A DNA stretch of 64,000 nucleotides from Pandoraea fibrosis. GTDB taxonomy: Bacteria > Pseudomonadota > Gammaproteobacteria > Burkholderiales > Burkholderiaceae. The notes under the pieces were generated by a model. It saw only the letters and a program-made list of their open reading frames with translations, ran no database searches and was not told the origin of the DNA. The stretch covers positions 3,286,001-3,350,000 of the forward strand of contig NZ_CP047385.1 of assembly GCF_000807775.2 (NCBI RefSeq), read 5' to 3'. Made by a program: the position numbers and the translations under genes. Positions 44,801 to 52,658 of the stretch are shown piece after piece. How positions within the stretch are numbered: position 1 is the stretch's first letter; every line of letters begins with the position of its first letter.

Positions 44801-45010
44801 GAACGGCGGATCTTCCGATTGTGCGAGGCGCGAGTACGCGAGAATGCCGAATATCGTGGCCATCCCGATCAGGAAGACCATGAGTGCGCGGTGACGAAGC
44901 GCCCAGGCGGAGAGGTTGAAACGCCCCTCTTCGTGGCGGTAGTCCTGCGGCTCAGTCGTTGGCTCGGCGGATGGCTGGGGCACGGGCGGCTTCCCGTCCT
45001 GCGTGCTCAT
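41813..45010 (-). CDS. RND efflux pump inner-membrane transporter
   Basis: 1,065 residues, the length of AcrB-like pumps. An N-terminal extension of ~35 polar residues precedes the first helix. Two large periplasmic loops and twelve membrane helices are evident; helix 4 has GLLVDDAIIAVEMM with the proton-relay Asp pair. The sequence is closer in style to TriC/MexK-like members than to AcrB (for example VEMM in place of VEN). A His-rich cytosolic loop (HHGDDHEHEV) follows helix 6. It exports drugs or small toxic molecules by proton antiport together with the adaptor and channel encoded in the same operon. The substrate is not known. Confidence 0.96.
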   Translation of the reverse strand: MSTQDGKPPVPQPSAEPTTEPQDYRHEEGRFNLSAWALRHRALMVFLIGMATIFGILAYSRLAQSEDPPFTFRVMVIRTFWPGATAKQVQEQVTDRIARKLQEMPSIDFQRSYSRPGESLLFFSMKDSAPASEVPEEWYQVRKKVGDIAYTLPQGVQGPFFNDEFGDVYTHIFTLEGDGFGPAQLRDYADALRTVLLRVPGVAKVDYFGDQDQRIYVEINNTQLTRLGISPNQIAQAVGAQNAVSAAGTVETPNDRLVVRPSGQFRNVDELADTLIRVNNRTFRLGDIATIKRGYVDPPVSEMRFGGKPVLGIGITMQKGQDVVHLGKALASTMGDLRAQLPAGLTLTEVASMSQSVSHSVDDFLEAVAEAVAIVLIVSLVSLGFRTGMVVVISIPVVLAVTSLFMYIFDIGLHKVSLGTLILALGLLVDDAIIAVEMMAVKLAQGWNRKRAAAFAYTSTAFPMLTGTLVTVSGFLPIALAKSSTGEYTRSIFEVSAIALLASWLAAVVLIPLLGYKLLPERPREAHHGDDHEHEVYDTKFYNRLRGWLTWCIERKIVVLVITVVLFLISMAGFSLVPQQFFPSSDRPELMVDLRLQEGASYQATLRETERLEKILEGRKEIDHTVSFVGTGAPRFYLPLDQQLPTPNFAQLVITAKSVEAREALAQWLEPKLREAMPGVRTRLSRLENGPPVGFPVQFRVSGDDIGTVRKISEQVADVMRANGDTVDVQFDWDEPSQRSVRFEVDQQKARALGVSSTDIANFIAMTLTGYDISQYRERDKLIAITLRAPKAERVDPAKIATLAMPTPNGPVPLATLGHVVNDLEYGVIWERDRQPTITVRSDVRAGKQGIDVTEAVYKKLDDIRRALPVGYRIEIGGSVEESGKGQSSINAQMPIMIIAVLTLLMIQLQSFARTMLVVLTAPLGMIGVVATLLLFGKPFGFVAMLGVIAMFGIIMRNSVILVDQIEQDIAAGHPRFDAIVSATVRRFRPITLTAAAAVLALIPLLRSNFFGPMATALMGGITSATILTVFFLPALYATAFRVRHHERAPQADNTSSGSSQGDRS

Positions 45011-46194
45011 GACGCGATATCCTCGGCGTGCAGGGGCGGAATCACGCGGACTTTTTCGCCGGCCGTGACGGTGTGGACACCTTGCCAGACGATGCGCTCG
45101 CCGGGTTGGATGCCGCCGGCGACCGTCACGGTGCGCTCACCGTATCGGGCGATTTTCACGCGTCGAAGCACCAGTGTGTCGTCTTGCTTCACCACCCACA
45201 CGGCCGGTTGGTTGCCATCGTGGAAGAGTGCGGTCGACGGCAGCGTGATGGGCTGAGCGTCGGCTACGGTCGTCTGTGCTGCCGATGCTGGAGCGCCTGA
45301 TGCCGGTGCCGCAGCCACAAACGGTTGGGCGAACGCCACGTTGGCCGTCATGCCGAGCTTGACGTCCGGTCCGGGGGACAGCAGTGAGAGCTTGGCGCGA
45401 TAGGTGCGACTCATGGGATCGGCCGCCGGGGCGATTTCGCGCACGCGCGCCTGCCACGTCTTGCCGGGCACTGCCGGCAGCGTGACGGTCGCGGTCTGCC
45501 CAATACGGAAAGCACTGAGGGCGACTTCGGGCACGTCGGCAATCACGTCGACATCGCCCGTCCATGCCAATTGATACACCGGCTGACCGGCACTGACGTT
45601 CTGGCCCGTATCCGCCTGCTCGGCGGTAATGACGCCGTCGCGATCCGCCTTGAGATTGCCGTAGCTCAACTGATCGCCCGCCAAGGCGGCTTGCTGGCTT
45701 GCCTGATTGCGCTGCGCCAGCGCGCTCGCGTAAGCGTTCTCGGATTGTTCGAGTTGCGCCGGCGCGATCAGGTTTTCCCGTGCCTGCGCACGATCGCGAG
45801 TGACGGTTTGCGTCGCGTAATCCAATTGGTGCTGTGCGGCGTCGAGCTGCGCGCGGGCACTGGCCGCGTTCTTCGAGAGATCCGCAGGATCGAGGCGCGC
45901 GACGACCTGTCCCGCTTTCACGGCGTCGCCAAGCCGCACCGACCGGTCGATGATCTTGCCTGCGACGCGAAACGACAGGGGGGTGGCGTAGCGGGCCTCG
46001 ATTTGCGCGGGCAGCGACGCGATTGGCGTCTGCTCGGCAAGCTTGGCCGCAACGGCCACGACCGGGCGCGGTGGCGCCTCCGGCGGGGCTTTGCGCGAAC
46101 AGGCCGCCAACGATGCGGCGGCGATGGCGGTAGTGGCAATGGCCAGCGCAAGCCGGCGGCGGCGTGGGGCGGTATCGGGCAGAAGAGGCATCAT
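45007..46194 (-). CDS. RND efflux periplasmic adaptor (membrane fusion lipoprotein)
   Basis: 395 residues from the ATG at 46194 (GAGAGTCACGAGCGC before it); upstream in-frame ATGs at 46251 and 46221 add a polar stretch before the signal peptide and are less likely. A basic signal segment (RRRRLALAIATTAIAAASLAAC) ends in a lipobox. Adaptor features are present: lipoyl half-motif GKIIDRSVRLGDAVKAGQVVARLDPADL, a coiled-coil hairpin (AQLDAAQHQLDYATQTVTRDRAQARENL), the second lipoyl half (GVITAEQADTGQNVSAGQPVYQL) and a beta-barrel domain. First gene of the operon; its end overlaps the transporter gene by 4 bases. Confidence 0.93.
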   Translation of the reverse strand: MMPLLPDTAPRRRRLALAIATTAIAAASLAACSRKAPPEAPPRPVVAVAAKLAEQTPIASLPAQIEARYATPLSFRVAGKIIDRSVRLGDAVKAGQVVARLDPADLSKNAASARAQLDAAQHQLDYATQTVTRDRAQARENLIAPAQLEQSENAYASALAQRNQASQQAALAGDQLSYGNLKADRDGVITAEQADTGQNVSAGQPVYQLAWTGDVDVIADVPEVALSAFRIGQTATVTLPAVPGKTWQARVREIAPAADPMSRTYRAKLSLLSPGPDVKLGMTANVAFAQPFVAAAPASGAPASAAQTTVADAQPITLPSTALFHDGNQPAVWVVKQDDTLVLRRVKIARYGERTVTVAGGIQPGERIVWQGVHTVTAGEKVRVIPPLHAEDIAS

Positions 46195-46320
46195 GCGCTC
46201 GTGACTCTCAAAGTGAGACATCCGGGAGACAAGACAACGAGTTCGCGACACGTTCGCCGGGCAAGCGGAAAGGGCAGCATGACCGGCAAAACGACGCGAT
46301 CCGGAAAAAATCTACGGGCG

Positions 46321-46364
46321 ATGATATATGGATTGCCAACGCCCTGCAACGGGGCGTTGCAGGG
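46321..46364 (-). promoter_or_regulatory. Promoter of the RND operon overlapped by a 23-bp palindrome
   Basis: On the minus strand TTGCAG (46349-46344) and TATCAT (46326-46321) are exactly 17 bases apart, a good sigma-70 promoter. CCCTGCAACG (46342-46351) and CGTTGCAGGG (46355-46364) form a perfect 10-bp inverted repeat around GGG that covers the -35. This is an ideal operator for the operon-encoded TetR protein. Confidence 0.6.
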
Positions 46365-46374
46365 AAATTTCGAT

Positions 46375-46396
46375 CCCCTATGACTATCGATAGGGG
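46375..46396. promoter_or_regulatory. Second palindrome upstream of the RND promoter
   Basis: CCCCTAT (46375-46381) and ATAGGGG (46390-46396) are 7-bp arms with an 8-base spacer, 10 bases upstream of the first palindrome. The two do not share a sequence, so they may serve different regulators or one may belong to rightward transcription. Confidence 0.4.
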
Positions 46397-46657
46397 CGCG
46401 TCATTGGAATGTTTTTGACGGCCGGAGAAAGGCCAACCGGCGAATTATTTTGGAGTACGATTCCTATGGAGCGTACACGCGGCGCATCCCGGTCTTGCCT
46501 ACCAAACGCAATGTGACAAAGGCGAGGCGCTGCGGGCCCAGGGGAAGGGGCGTCCGGGAAAAATTGTCATATCCGAGGAACATTGTCGCGCGCATTGAGT
46601 CGCACTGGGGCCAGTTGCAACGACTGGCGACATCGTAGCGAAGACCCCCGGCATTTC

Positions 46658-46822
46658 ATGACGTACACGGCACTGCAAGCGCAGGCCGCCGGCGAGCCTT
46701 TCGCGCAGGCAGTGCAGTGTTGGCACGGGCGCTTGACCGAGATCAAGCGAAGGGCACGTCAGGGGGCTTACGCAGCAGCAAGTCGGAAGTTCGGGACTAT
46801 GCTGGATGTATCCGAAGTTTAA
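46658..46822 (+). CDS. Possible 54-residue small protein upstream of phaB
   Basis: ATG at 46658 opens 54 codons ending SRKFGTMLDVSEV with TAA at 46820-46822, 29 bases before phaB. The amino-acid composition is protein-like (an amphipathic segment WHGRLTEIKRRARQGAYAAAS), but there is no clear ribosome site and third-position GC is lower than in the neighbours. I do not recognise it. It could be a real small gene cotranscribed with phaB or chance. Confidence 0.3.
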   Translation: MTYTALQAQAAGEPFAQAVQCWHGRLTEIKRRARQGAYAAASRKFGTMLDVSEV

Positions 46823-46835
46823 CGATCGACGTTAA
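46819..46835. promoter_or_regulatory. Palindrome just upstream of phaB
   Basis: TTAACG (46819-46824) and CGTTAA (46830-46835) are perfect arms with an ATCGA centre, 16 bases before the phaB start codon and next to its ribosome site. It could be an operator for a PHA regulator or an RNA stem that limits ribosome access. Confidence 0.45.
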
Positions 46836-46851
46836 CCAGAGACGGATAGCC

Positions 46852-47595
46852 ATGACAACACGAATAGCATTGGTCACAGGAGGCATGGGCGGTTTGGGCG
46901 AGGCGATCAGCATGCGTCTTGTCGATGCCGGATACCGCGTCGCGGTGACCTGTTCCCCCACGAATCAGGACTGCGACGGCTGGGTCGGGCGTATGCGCGA
47001 GACCGGCCGCGACTTTGCCGCCTATCGTGTCGACGTCGCCGACTTCGCGTCTTGCGAGGCCTGTGCAAAAGCCGTCGAATCTGACACGGGGCCGGTGGAC
47101 ATTCTCATCAACAATGCGGGAATTACGCGCGACGCCACGATGCGCAAGATGACTGCCGAAGATTGGCAGTCGGTATTGCGCACGGATCTGGATAGCGTGT
47201 TCAACATGACCCGGCCGCTCTTTGGCGGGATGGTCGCGCGCGGCTGGGGCCGTGTCATCAACATCTCGTCGGTCAATGGCAGCCGCGGCGCCTTCGGGCA
47301 GGCGAATTACGCTGCCGCGAAGGCGGGCATGCACGGTTTTACCAAGGCGCTGGCGCTCGAAGTCGCCAAGGCGGGGGTCACGGTGAACACGATCTCGCCG
47401 GGGTATCTCGCGACAAAGATGGTGACGGCGGTGCCGCAGGAAGTGCTCGAATCGCGCATTCTCCCGCAGATTCCGGTCGGTCGATTGGGGCAGCCGGACG
47501 AAGTGGCTGCGCTGGTCGCCTTTCTCGTGTCGGACGACGCAGGTTTCATCACCGGCAGCAACCTTGCCATCAACGGTGGCATGCATATGGAGTAA
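46852..47595 (+). CDS. phaB: Acetoacetyl-CoA reductase
   Basis: 247-residue short-chain dehydrogenase that makes (R)-3-hydroxybutyryl-CoA from acetoacetyl-CoA with NADPH for polyhydroxybutyrate synthesis. The nucleotide-binding motif is ALVTGGMGGLG, NNAGITRDATMRKM is the characteristic PhaB stretch, and the catalytic residues are Ser near 140 (INISSVNG), Tyr153 and Lys157 (YAAAK). The C-terminal FITGSNLAINGGMHM is also PhaB-like. From the ATG at 46852 it has the family length. The phasin gene follows 51 bases later. No phaA (thiolase) is next to it. Confidence 0.95.
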   Translation: MTTRIALVTGGMGGLGEAISMRLVDAGYRVAVTCSPTNQDCDGWVGRMRETGRDFAAYRVDVADFASCEACAKAVESDTGPVDILINNAGITRDATMRKMTAEDWQSVLRTDLDSVFNMTRPLFGGMVARGWGRVINISSVNGSRGAFGQANYAAAKAGMHGFTKALALEVAKAGVTVNTISPGYLATKMVTAVPQEVLESRILPQIPVGRLGQPDEVAALVAFLVSDDAGFITGSNLAINGGMHME

Positions 47596-47646
47596 CGCGC
47601 AGCGACAGCGCATCGGCCAGCTAACCCACTATTCAGGAGATTCACG

Positions 47647-48237
47647 ATGTCAAAGGAAACGAACCCGGCACTGACGTTGGTCAAACTCGGTACCGCGAGC
47701 GCGTTGGGCGCTTATGGCATTTTTCTCGAAGCTGCGCAACGCACGCATCAGTTGCAGGCGGCGCGTGACGGCGAACTGCTCAAGGCGCATGCCGAAGCGG
47801 CCAAGTCGCTGGGTGGCGCGAAGGACTTCAATGCGCTCTTCACCGCGCATCTGCAACTCCTCAACGGTCAGCTAGCGCAGCAAAACGAGTTCTGGCGGGA
47901 GTGGCTGGCGGTGTGTGCCAACAATCAACTGCTGTGGGCCGAGCATTGCCGCAAAACGGGCGAAGAGCTTCAGCACGGCATGGCGGGCGCGATGACACTG
48001 CCCGATCTGATGGGCGTCGGCACCTCTGCGGGGGAAGCGGCGAGGGCGGCTGAAGCGCCTCTGCAGAAGTGGTTCCAGGCGTTCAACGACGCCACGCAAG
48101 GCACCATGGATGCATGGCGTCGCATGTCGACGGAAGCCGCACAGGCAACCGAGGCGGCCGTATCACAGCAGTCGCCGCTCAACGGCCGTGTGCCGCCCAA
48201 GCGTGGCGGCGCTCACGCTCATCGCTCCAGCACGTAA
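47647..48237 (+). CDS. Phasin-like PHA granule-associated protein
   Basis: 196 residues, helical and Ala/Gln-rich, with a hydrophobic start (ALTLVKLGTASALGAYGIFLEAAQ) and long amphipathic helices (LLNGQLAQQNEFWREWLAVCANNQLLWAEHCRKTGEEL; WFQAFNDATQGTMDAWRRMSTEAAQATEAA). Composition, size and its place between phaB and phaC fit a phasin, a protein that coats PHA granules. CAGGAG lies before the start. Its 3' end overlaps the end of the convergent phaC by 19 bases. The family assignment is by character and context rather than by a sharp motif. Confidence 0.7.
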   Translation: MSKETNPALTLVKLGTASALGAYGIFLEAAQRTHQLQAARDGELLKAHAEAAKSLGGAKDFNALFTAHLQLLNGQLAQQNEFWREWLAVCANNQLLWAEHCRKTGEELQHGMAGAMTLPDLMGVGTSAGEAARAAEAPLQKWFQAFNDATQGTMDAWRRMSTEAAQATEAAVSQQSPLNGRVPPKRGGAHAHRSST

Positions 48238-50123
48238 GTTCCGGGCGCGTCGGCCAGCGTCCGTGCTGGCGGCCAGGGGGCGGCAACGGATTTGCCGCTG
48301 CCCTGCGCCAGAAGCCAGGCCTGCCACGCCGGCCACCACGAGCTTTGCATGGCAGGTGTCGCCGCGAACCAATCTTCCGGTGCGCGATAGGCAGTCCCCG
48401 CTGCACGCGTTGCTACCCGGTGGTGACTGCGCGCGTGTCCCGGCTCGCACACTACGCCGACGTTATGCCCGCCCGAGACGAGGGCGAACGTGAGATCGCC
48501 GTGGTACAGCAAATGCATCTTGTAGACGGAGCGCCACGGCGAAATGTGGTCGCGCTCGGTCGCCACGACGAACATCGGTACGCGAATATCCGACAGCGCC
48601 ACAGGCTGGCCGCCGACCTGAAGCGTTCCTGTCGCCAGCGCATTGTTCAGATATAGCTCGCGCAGGCACTGGCTATGCAGCCGCGCCGGAATGCGCGTCG
48701 TGTCGGCATTCCATACAGTGAAGTCTGTCGTCTGGGCCGGCTTGCCGAGCAGATAGTCGCGCATGAGCCGTGACCAGATCAGATCGCGCGAATTGAGTAG
48801 TTGAAACGTCCCCGCGAGTTGTTCCCCGCCGATGAAACCCTGACGCCACATCATCGCTTCCAGATACGCCACCTGACTCGCATCGATGAACAGGCCCAAC
48901 TCGCCCGGTTCGCTGAAGTCGGTCTGCGCCGCGAGCAACGTAACGCTGGCGAGTGGATTGTGCCCCTTGTCCTTGCCGTTCTCGCGCGCCAGTGTCGCGG
49001 CCGCGATGGCGAGCAGCGTGCCCCCGAGACAATAGCCGCACGCGTGCACCGGTGCGTTGTGCGTCAGACGACGCACCTCGCGCAACGCCGTGAGCAACCC
49101 TTCGTTCAGATAATCTTCCAGCCCGCGGTCGCGAGCCTCCGGGCCGGGGTTGTGCCATGACACCATGAAGACGCTATGGCCCTGTGCGACGAGATAGCGC
49201 ACGAGGGAGTGCTGAGCTTCCAGATCGAGGATGTAGTACTTCAGCAGCCACGACGGCACGATCAGGATTGGCTCGCGCCACGTCTGCGGTTGGGTCGGCG
49301 CGTATTGCAGCAATTCGAAATACGCATTGCGATAGACGACTTTGCCGGGCGTCGCGGCGATCTCGTGACCGACACGAAACGCCTTGCATGCCTCGGGCCC
49401 CGCTCCCGGCGCGTGGCCCGCCGCCATGTCGTGCAAGTCGGACCACCAGCGTTGCGCCCCCTGGATCAGGCTTTGGCCTTGCGTCTCACGCAGGGTGGAG
49501 AGCACTTCAGGATTCAGGCACCCGAGGTTGCTTGGCGAGAAGACGTCGAGCCATTGCCTCGCCATGAAACGCACCACGTCGCGGTGATGCGGATCGACGC
49601 CGGGAATGTCTCCGGTCATCTCGTCGACGAAATGTTGAGTGCGCAGAAAGCGATCGCGCCACCAGGAAAACGGCGGGTTGTCCCACAGGGGATCGCGAAA
49701 GCGCCGGTCTGCCTCGGGTGGTCCGCTGACTGACGTCGACTGAGCTGCCGCCGGTTTGTCGATAGCGGCAAAGGCTTTGAAAACATTGAGTTGATGGCCG
49801 GGGGCCGTGGCGGCGTGCATTGCCCAGTCCGCCCACGCGAGCGCCACGGCGGCCGGCGAGACGTTGCCTGTGAAGCGTGCGGTCGTGGCCATCGCCGCCC
49901 GGTCGAGGTGATCGGTGAACGTTGCCGTTGAGGGCAGCGGCGCAGCCGCGGGTGGCGCCGATGGCTGATGCGGCGTGGGACTGGCCGCAGGCATGGGCGC
50001 TGCGCCGTTCGGTGCAGCACGGCGCGTTCGCGGGCGGGTTGTCTTGGACGCGCCCCGCGCACGCGATGCGCTTGACGACGAGGAGGACTTCGACGCGGAC
50101 GTCTTGGCATTGCGAGCCGGCAT
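48219..50123 (-). CDS. phaC: Class I polyhydroxyalkanoate synthase
   Basis: 634 residues. The N-terminal ~70 residues are a low-complexity Ser/Ala/Pro/Arg stretch, longer than in many PhaC proteins. The catalytic triad is Cys365 in the lipase-like box GYCLGGT, Asp in ATERDHISPW and His in SGGHNVGV. FIDASQ, the tryptophan-rich PFSWWRDRF and the DPLWDNPPFSWW start of the conserved domain are also typical. It polymerises (R)-3-hydroxyacyl-CoA on the granule surface. CGGAG precedes the ATG. It is transcribed toward phaB-phasin instead of with them, and a strong hairpin lies in its leader. Confidence 0.95.
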   Translation of the reverse strand: MPARNAKTSASKSSSSSSASRARGASKTTRPRTRRAAPNGAAPMPAASPTPHQPSAPPAAAPLPSTATFTDHLDRAAMATTARFTGNVSPAAVALAWADWAMHAATAPGHQLNVFKAFAAIDKPAAAQSTSVSGPPEADRRFRDPLWDNPPFSWWRDRFLRTQHFVDEMTGDIPGVDPHHRDVVRFMARQWLDVFSPSNLGCLNPEVLSTLRETQGQSLIQGAQRWWSDLHDMAAGHAPGAGPEACKAFRVGHEIAATPGKVVYRNAYFELLQYAPTQPQTWREPILIVPSWLLKYYILDLEAQHSLVRYLVAQGHSVFMVSWHNPGPEARDRGLEDYLNEGLLTALREVRRLTHNAPVHACGYCLGGTLLAIAAATLARENGKDKGHNPLASVTLLAAQTDFSEPGELGLFIDASQVAYLEAMMWRQGFIGGEQLAGTFQLLNSRDLIWSRLMRDYLLGKPAQTTDFTVWNADTTRIPARLHSQCLRELYLNNALATGTLQVGGQPVALSDIRVPMFVVATERDHISPWRSVYKMHLLYHGDLTFALVSGGHNVGVVCEPGHARSHHRVATRAAGTAYRAPEDWFAATPAMQSSWWPAWQAWLLAQGSGKSVAAPWPPARTLADAPGTYVLER

Positions 50124-50187
50124 GGCGAACTCCGTTCTGGCTTGCCGCCGGCAGGGAGTGCGCGCCGTATGCGGCAGAAAGAGGAGG

Positions 50188-50215
50188 CGGCGAAGGGCCG
50201 GTCGGCCCCTCGCCG
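50188..50215 (-). other. Strong leader hairpin upstream of phaC
   Basis: CGGCGA (50188-50193) pairs with TCGCCG (50210-50215) and GGGCC (50195-50199) with GGCCC (50204-50208), with one A-C mismatch and a four-base loop. It lies 65-92 bases before the phaC start and 110 bases after the PAP2 stop, so it may be a terminator of the PAP2 transcript or a phaC attenuator. Confidence 0.5.
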
Positions 50216-50325
50216 TTACGTCAACATGACATCAGGCGTTTCGAAGAATATAACGCACGCCACGTATGAGTCCCGTGATCTACGACAAGTTGCGTGCGGA
50301 CGTTGTCATCGGACGCGAAGTCGAT

Positions 50326-51006
50326 TCACCGAGAGGGCGCGGGAATGCCCGATGCCGGCGGGAGCGCGGGGACTGCCGGGGGCGGCGAGGGCTTGCGCGC
50401 GTGCCAACTGATTCGCCGGAATGGTTGTTCGCGACCGGAGAGCGTCAGCGCGATGTGGGTGATCCAGCGTTGTGTCGGCACCCGTTCGCCGTGCAGCCAC
50501 ATCACGAGGACGAAGAGACTCGCCGCCATCGGCAGGGTCTTGAGGTTGGGCGCCTCGTCGTGCCGTGTGAACCACGCAAACGCTGCGCAGACGGCAAAGC
50601 CCACCGCGCAGCCGGCGACCGACTCCGAAATCGAGTGTGCCGAGAGCGCTACCCGTGATGCACCGACGGCTATGCTGGCCACGACCACGGCGGCCATGCC
50701 GAGCACACGCCAGAGCCAGGTGAGACGGCGCAAGAGCAGCCAGAAAATGACCGGGTATACCGTCGCGGCGAGCATCGTATGACCGCTCACGCCGGTGAAG
50801 TCGAGTTCGCGCACGCCGAGGCCCCAGCCGAGGAACATGACTTTGGAGGCCGCGACGACGAGCGACGCCACGCCAAACAGCGCCACCCAGGTGAACGCCA
50901 TGCGCCACGCGCGGGCGCAGAGCAACCAGAGGGTCAGAGCGGCAGCGGCGGGCACTGTGACGGCCGCGCCGCCGAAATTGGTGATAGTGATCCAGGAGCT
51001 AGACAT
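50326..51006 (-). CDS. PAP2-family membrane phosphatase
   Basis: 226 residues with about six membrane helices. The PAP2 catalytic motifs are recognisable: FTGVSGHTML (SGH motif) and GASRVALSAHSISESV (SRxxxxxHxxxE/D motif). The first KxxxxxxRP motif is weak or replaced by the segment around SKVMFLGWGLGVRELDF. It could dephosphorylate undecaprenyl pyrophosphate, phosphatidate or lipid A; the sequence does not decide. The C-terminal ~30 residues are Pro/Ala-rich. It is divergent from the acyltransferase gene with 261 bases between. Confidence 0.8.
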   Translation of the reverse strand: MSSSWITITNFGGAAVTVPAAAALTLWLLCARAWRMAFTWVALFGVASLVVAASKVMFLGWGLGVRELDFTGVSGHTMLAATVYPVIFWLLLRRLTWLWRVLGMAAVVVASIAVGASRVALSAHSISESVAGCAVGFAVCAAFAWFTRHDEAPNLKTLPMAASLFVLVMWLHGERVPTQRWITHIALTLSGREQPFRRISWHARKPSPPPAVPALPPASGIPAPSR

Positions 51007-51267
51007 GACTACCGTAAAACGGCCCGATGGCAGAGGGCTTCGGGCGAAAGCGCTATCTTACGCGCGCCACTGCACCGGCAACAAATCGTGACCCAAAGCA
51101 GCGCGGACTGACGTTGTCGGACACCACTTGTTGCGGATCGTTCGATGAGGTCTTACGGCGCGTTGCGTCGAGGGCCACCCCTGCGCAATTCGAGAGCTGC
51201 TCCGACGGCAATGGCATAGTACGATGGCCGCGGATGTGGCCCCCGACACATCGCCCGAGGAGATTTC

Positions 51268-52419
51268 ATGGTTTTTCAAGCGGCGCACGAGACGCCATCC
51301 CGCTCCCGCAACGACGCGATCGATCTGTTGCGCGGCCTGTCCATTCTGTTCGTGGTGGTTCATCACCTCGCGCTCAGGTTTCGGTTACCTCTCGGGCCGA
51401 GCCTGTTGGGCGATGTGCTGCCAGAACGCGTCATCAACGGCCTGAGCTTCAACGGTTACGAAGCGGTGTTCGTGTTCTTCGTCATTTCCGGTTTTGTCAT
51501 CACACGTCGTTCGCTGGCGCGTTATGGCTCGCTTGACGCGCTGCGCTGGCGCAATTTCTATGCCTTGCGCGCCGTGCGCATCTTCCCGCTGCTGTTGTTG
51601 CTGCTGGCGTTGCTTGCCGTCATGCACTGGATGGCGGTGCCGGGCTTCATCATCAACAAGCCGGGGCAATCGCTCGCGGGGGCATTGGGCGCCGCACTCA
51701 CCATGACGCTGAACTGGTACGAGGGCCGCACGAACTGGCTGCCCGGTGCGTGGGATGTGCTCTGGTCGCTGTCCATCGAAGAGTGTTTCTATCTGGCTTT
51801 TCCGTGGTTCTGTCTGGTGCTGCGCGGCCCGTGGCGCGTGCTTGCCCTTGTGGTGCTGGCCCTGTCGCTGCCGTGGACGCGCGCCGCGCTGCAAGGCAAT
51901 GACATCTGGCAAGAGAAGGCGTACCTGCCCGGCATGGCGGCGATCGCGTGGGGCGTGCTCACCGCATTGGCAATGCACCGCGTGACGCTGCCGCGCGGTG
52001 CGGCGCGCGCGGTCGGTGCGGCGGGCGTGGCCGGCCTGATCGCAGTGGTTTTTTTCGGCGATGTATTGGGGCGGTGGCTGCACGACTACCTCATGCTGTT
52101 GCTCTGCGCGAGTGCCGCGCTCTGGCTTGCTGCCGCGCATGGGTCGACGCGGGCGGTGCCGGGCGGTCTGCGCTGGCTCACACAAATGGGGCGGTGGAGT
52201 TACGAGATTTACCTGAGCCACATGTTTGTCGTGTTGGCCGTAACGCCGGCCTACCTCGCGGTGGCGGGCGGCGACATGCGCTGGACTTTCCTCGTCTACC
52301 TACCGGTCCTGGTGGTATGCACGGTCCTCGGCGGCGTGCTGCACCGCTATGTCAGCGGCCCGGCAGCCCGGCGCCTGTTACGTCGCCAAGCCGTGCCAAC
52401 GGTGGCCGGCGCGATGTGA
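51268..52419 (+). CDS. Acyltransferase 3 family membrane protein (OafA/YrhL type)
   Basis: 383 residues with ten to eleven membrane helices. The N-terminal IDLLRGLSILFVVVHHL contains the catalytic-type His pair, FNGYEAVFVFFVISGFVITR is the second signature, and WSLSIEECFYLAFPWF the third. Such proteins O-acetylate or O-acylate cell-surface polysaccharides, Nod factors or macrolides. The target is unknown; cellulose acetylation is not implied because the bcs operon is 18 kb away. CCCGAGGAGATTTC gives a strong ribosome site. Confidence 0.9.
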   Translation: MVFQAAHETPSRSRNDAIDLLRGLSILFVVVHHLALRFRLPLGPSLLGDVLPERVINGLSFNGYEAVFVFFVISGFVITRRSLARYGSLDALRWRNFYALRAVRIFPLLLLLLALLAVMHWMAVPGFIINKPGQSLAGALGAALTMTLNWYEGRTNWLPGAWDVLWSLSIEECFYLAFPWFCLVLRGPWRVLALVVLALSLPWTRAALQGNDIWQEKAYLPGMAAIAWGVLTALAMHRVTLPRGAARAVGAAGVAGLIAVVFFGDVLGRWLHDYLMLLLCASAALWLAAAHGSTRAVPGGLRWLTQMGRWSYEIYLSHMFVVLAVTPAYLAVAGGDMRWTFLVYLPVLVVCTVLGGVLHRYVSGPAARRLLRRQAVPTVAGAM

Positions 52420-52658
52420 TTTGGCGACAGTCGGCTTCGTTCCCTTATGACGAAGGCGGTGACATGAGGCGCACTGATGGATTGTGCCAAAACGGCCATC
52501 AAGCGCTTGCGTCATCGCGGATTCTCTCAACTACGCTGGGAACGTTCACAAATGGCGGCACTTTGACGACTATTGAAGTACCTATTGGGTGATTTCCCGT
52601 TAATTTTCGCCCGTCCGCCCCGTAGACTGCGTCGTTTCCGAATTTGTTTCTTCGAGCG

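Larger units (their letters stand above)
46195..46851. other. 657-base divergent region between the RND operon and phaB
   Basis: It holds the RND promoter and operator (46321-46364), a second palindrome (46375-46396), a CGCTTGA/TCAAGCG inverted repeat with a 6-base spacer (46730-46749), a possible 54-codon ORF (46658-46822) and a TTAACG-N5-CGTTAA palindrome (46819-46835) just before phaB. No gene of recognised family is present. The phaB promoter was not located with confidence. Confidence 0.5.

Noticed and set aside
43274..45256. 660-codon open frame on the plus strand opposite the RND transporter gene
   Set aside because: The opposite strand encodes a complete RND pump with all motifs; the plus frame is low-complexity Arg/Glu/His sequence.
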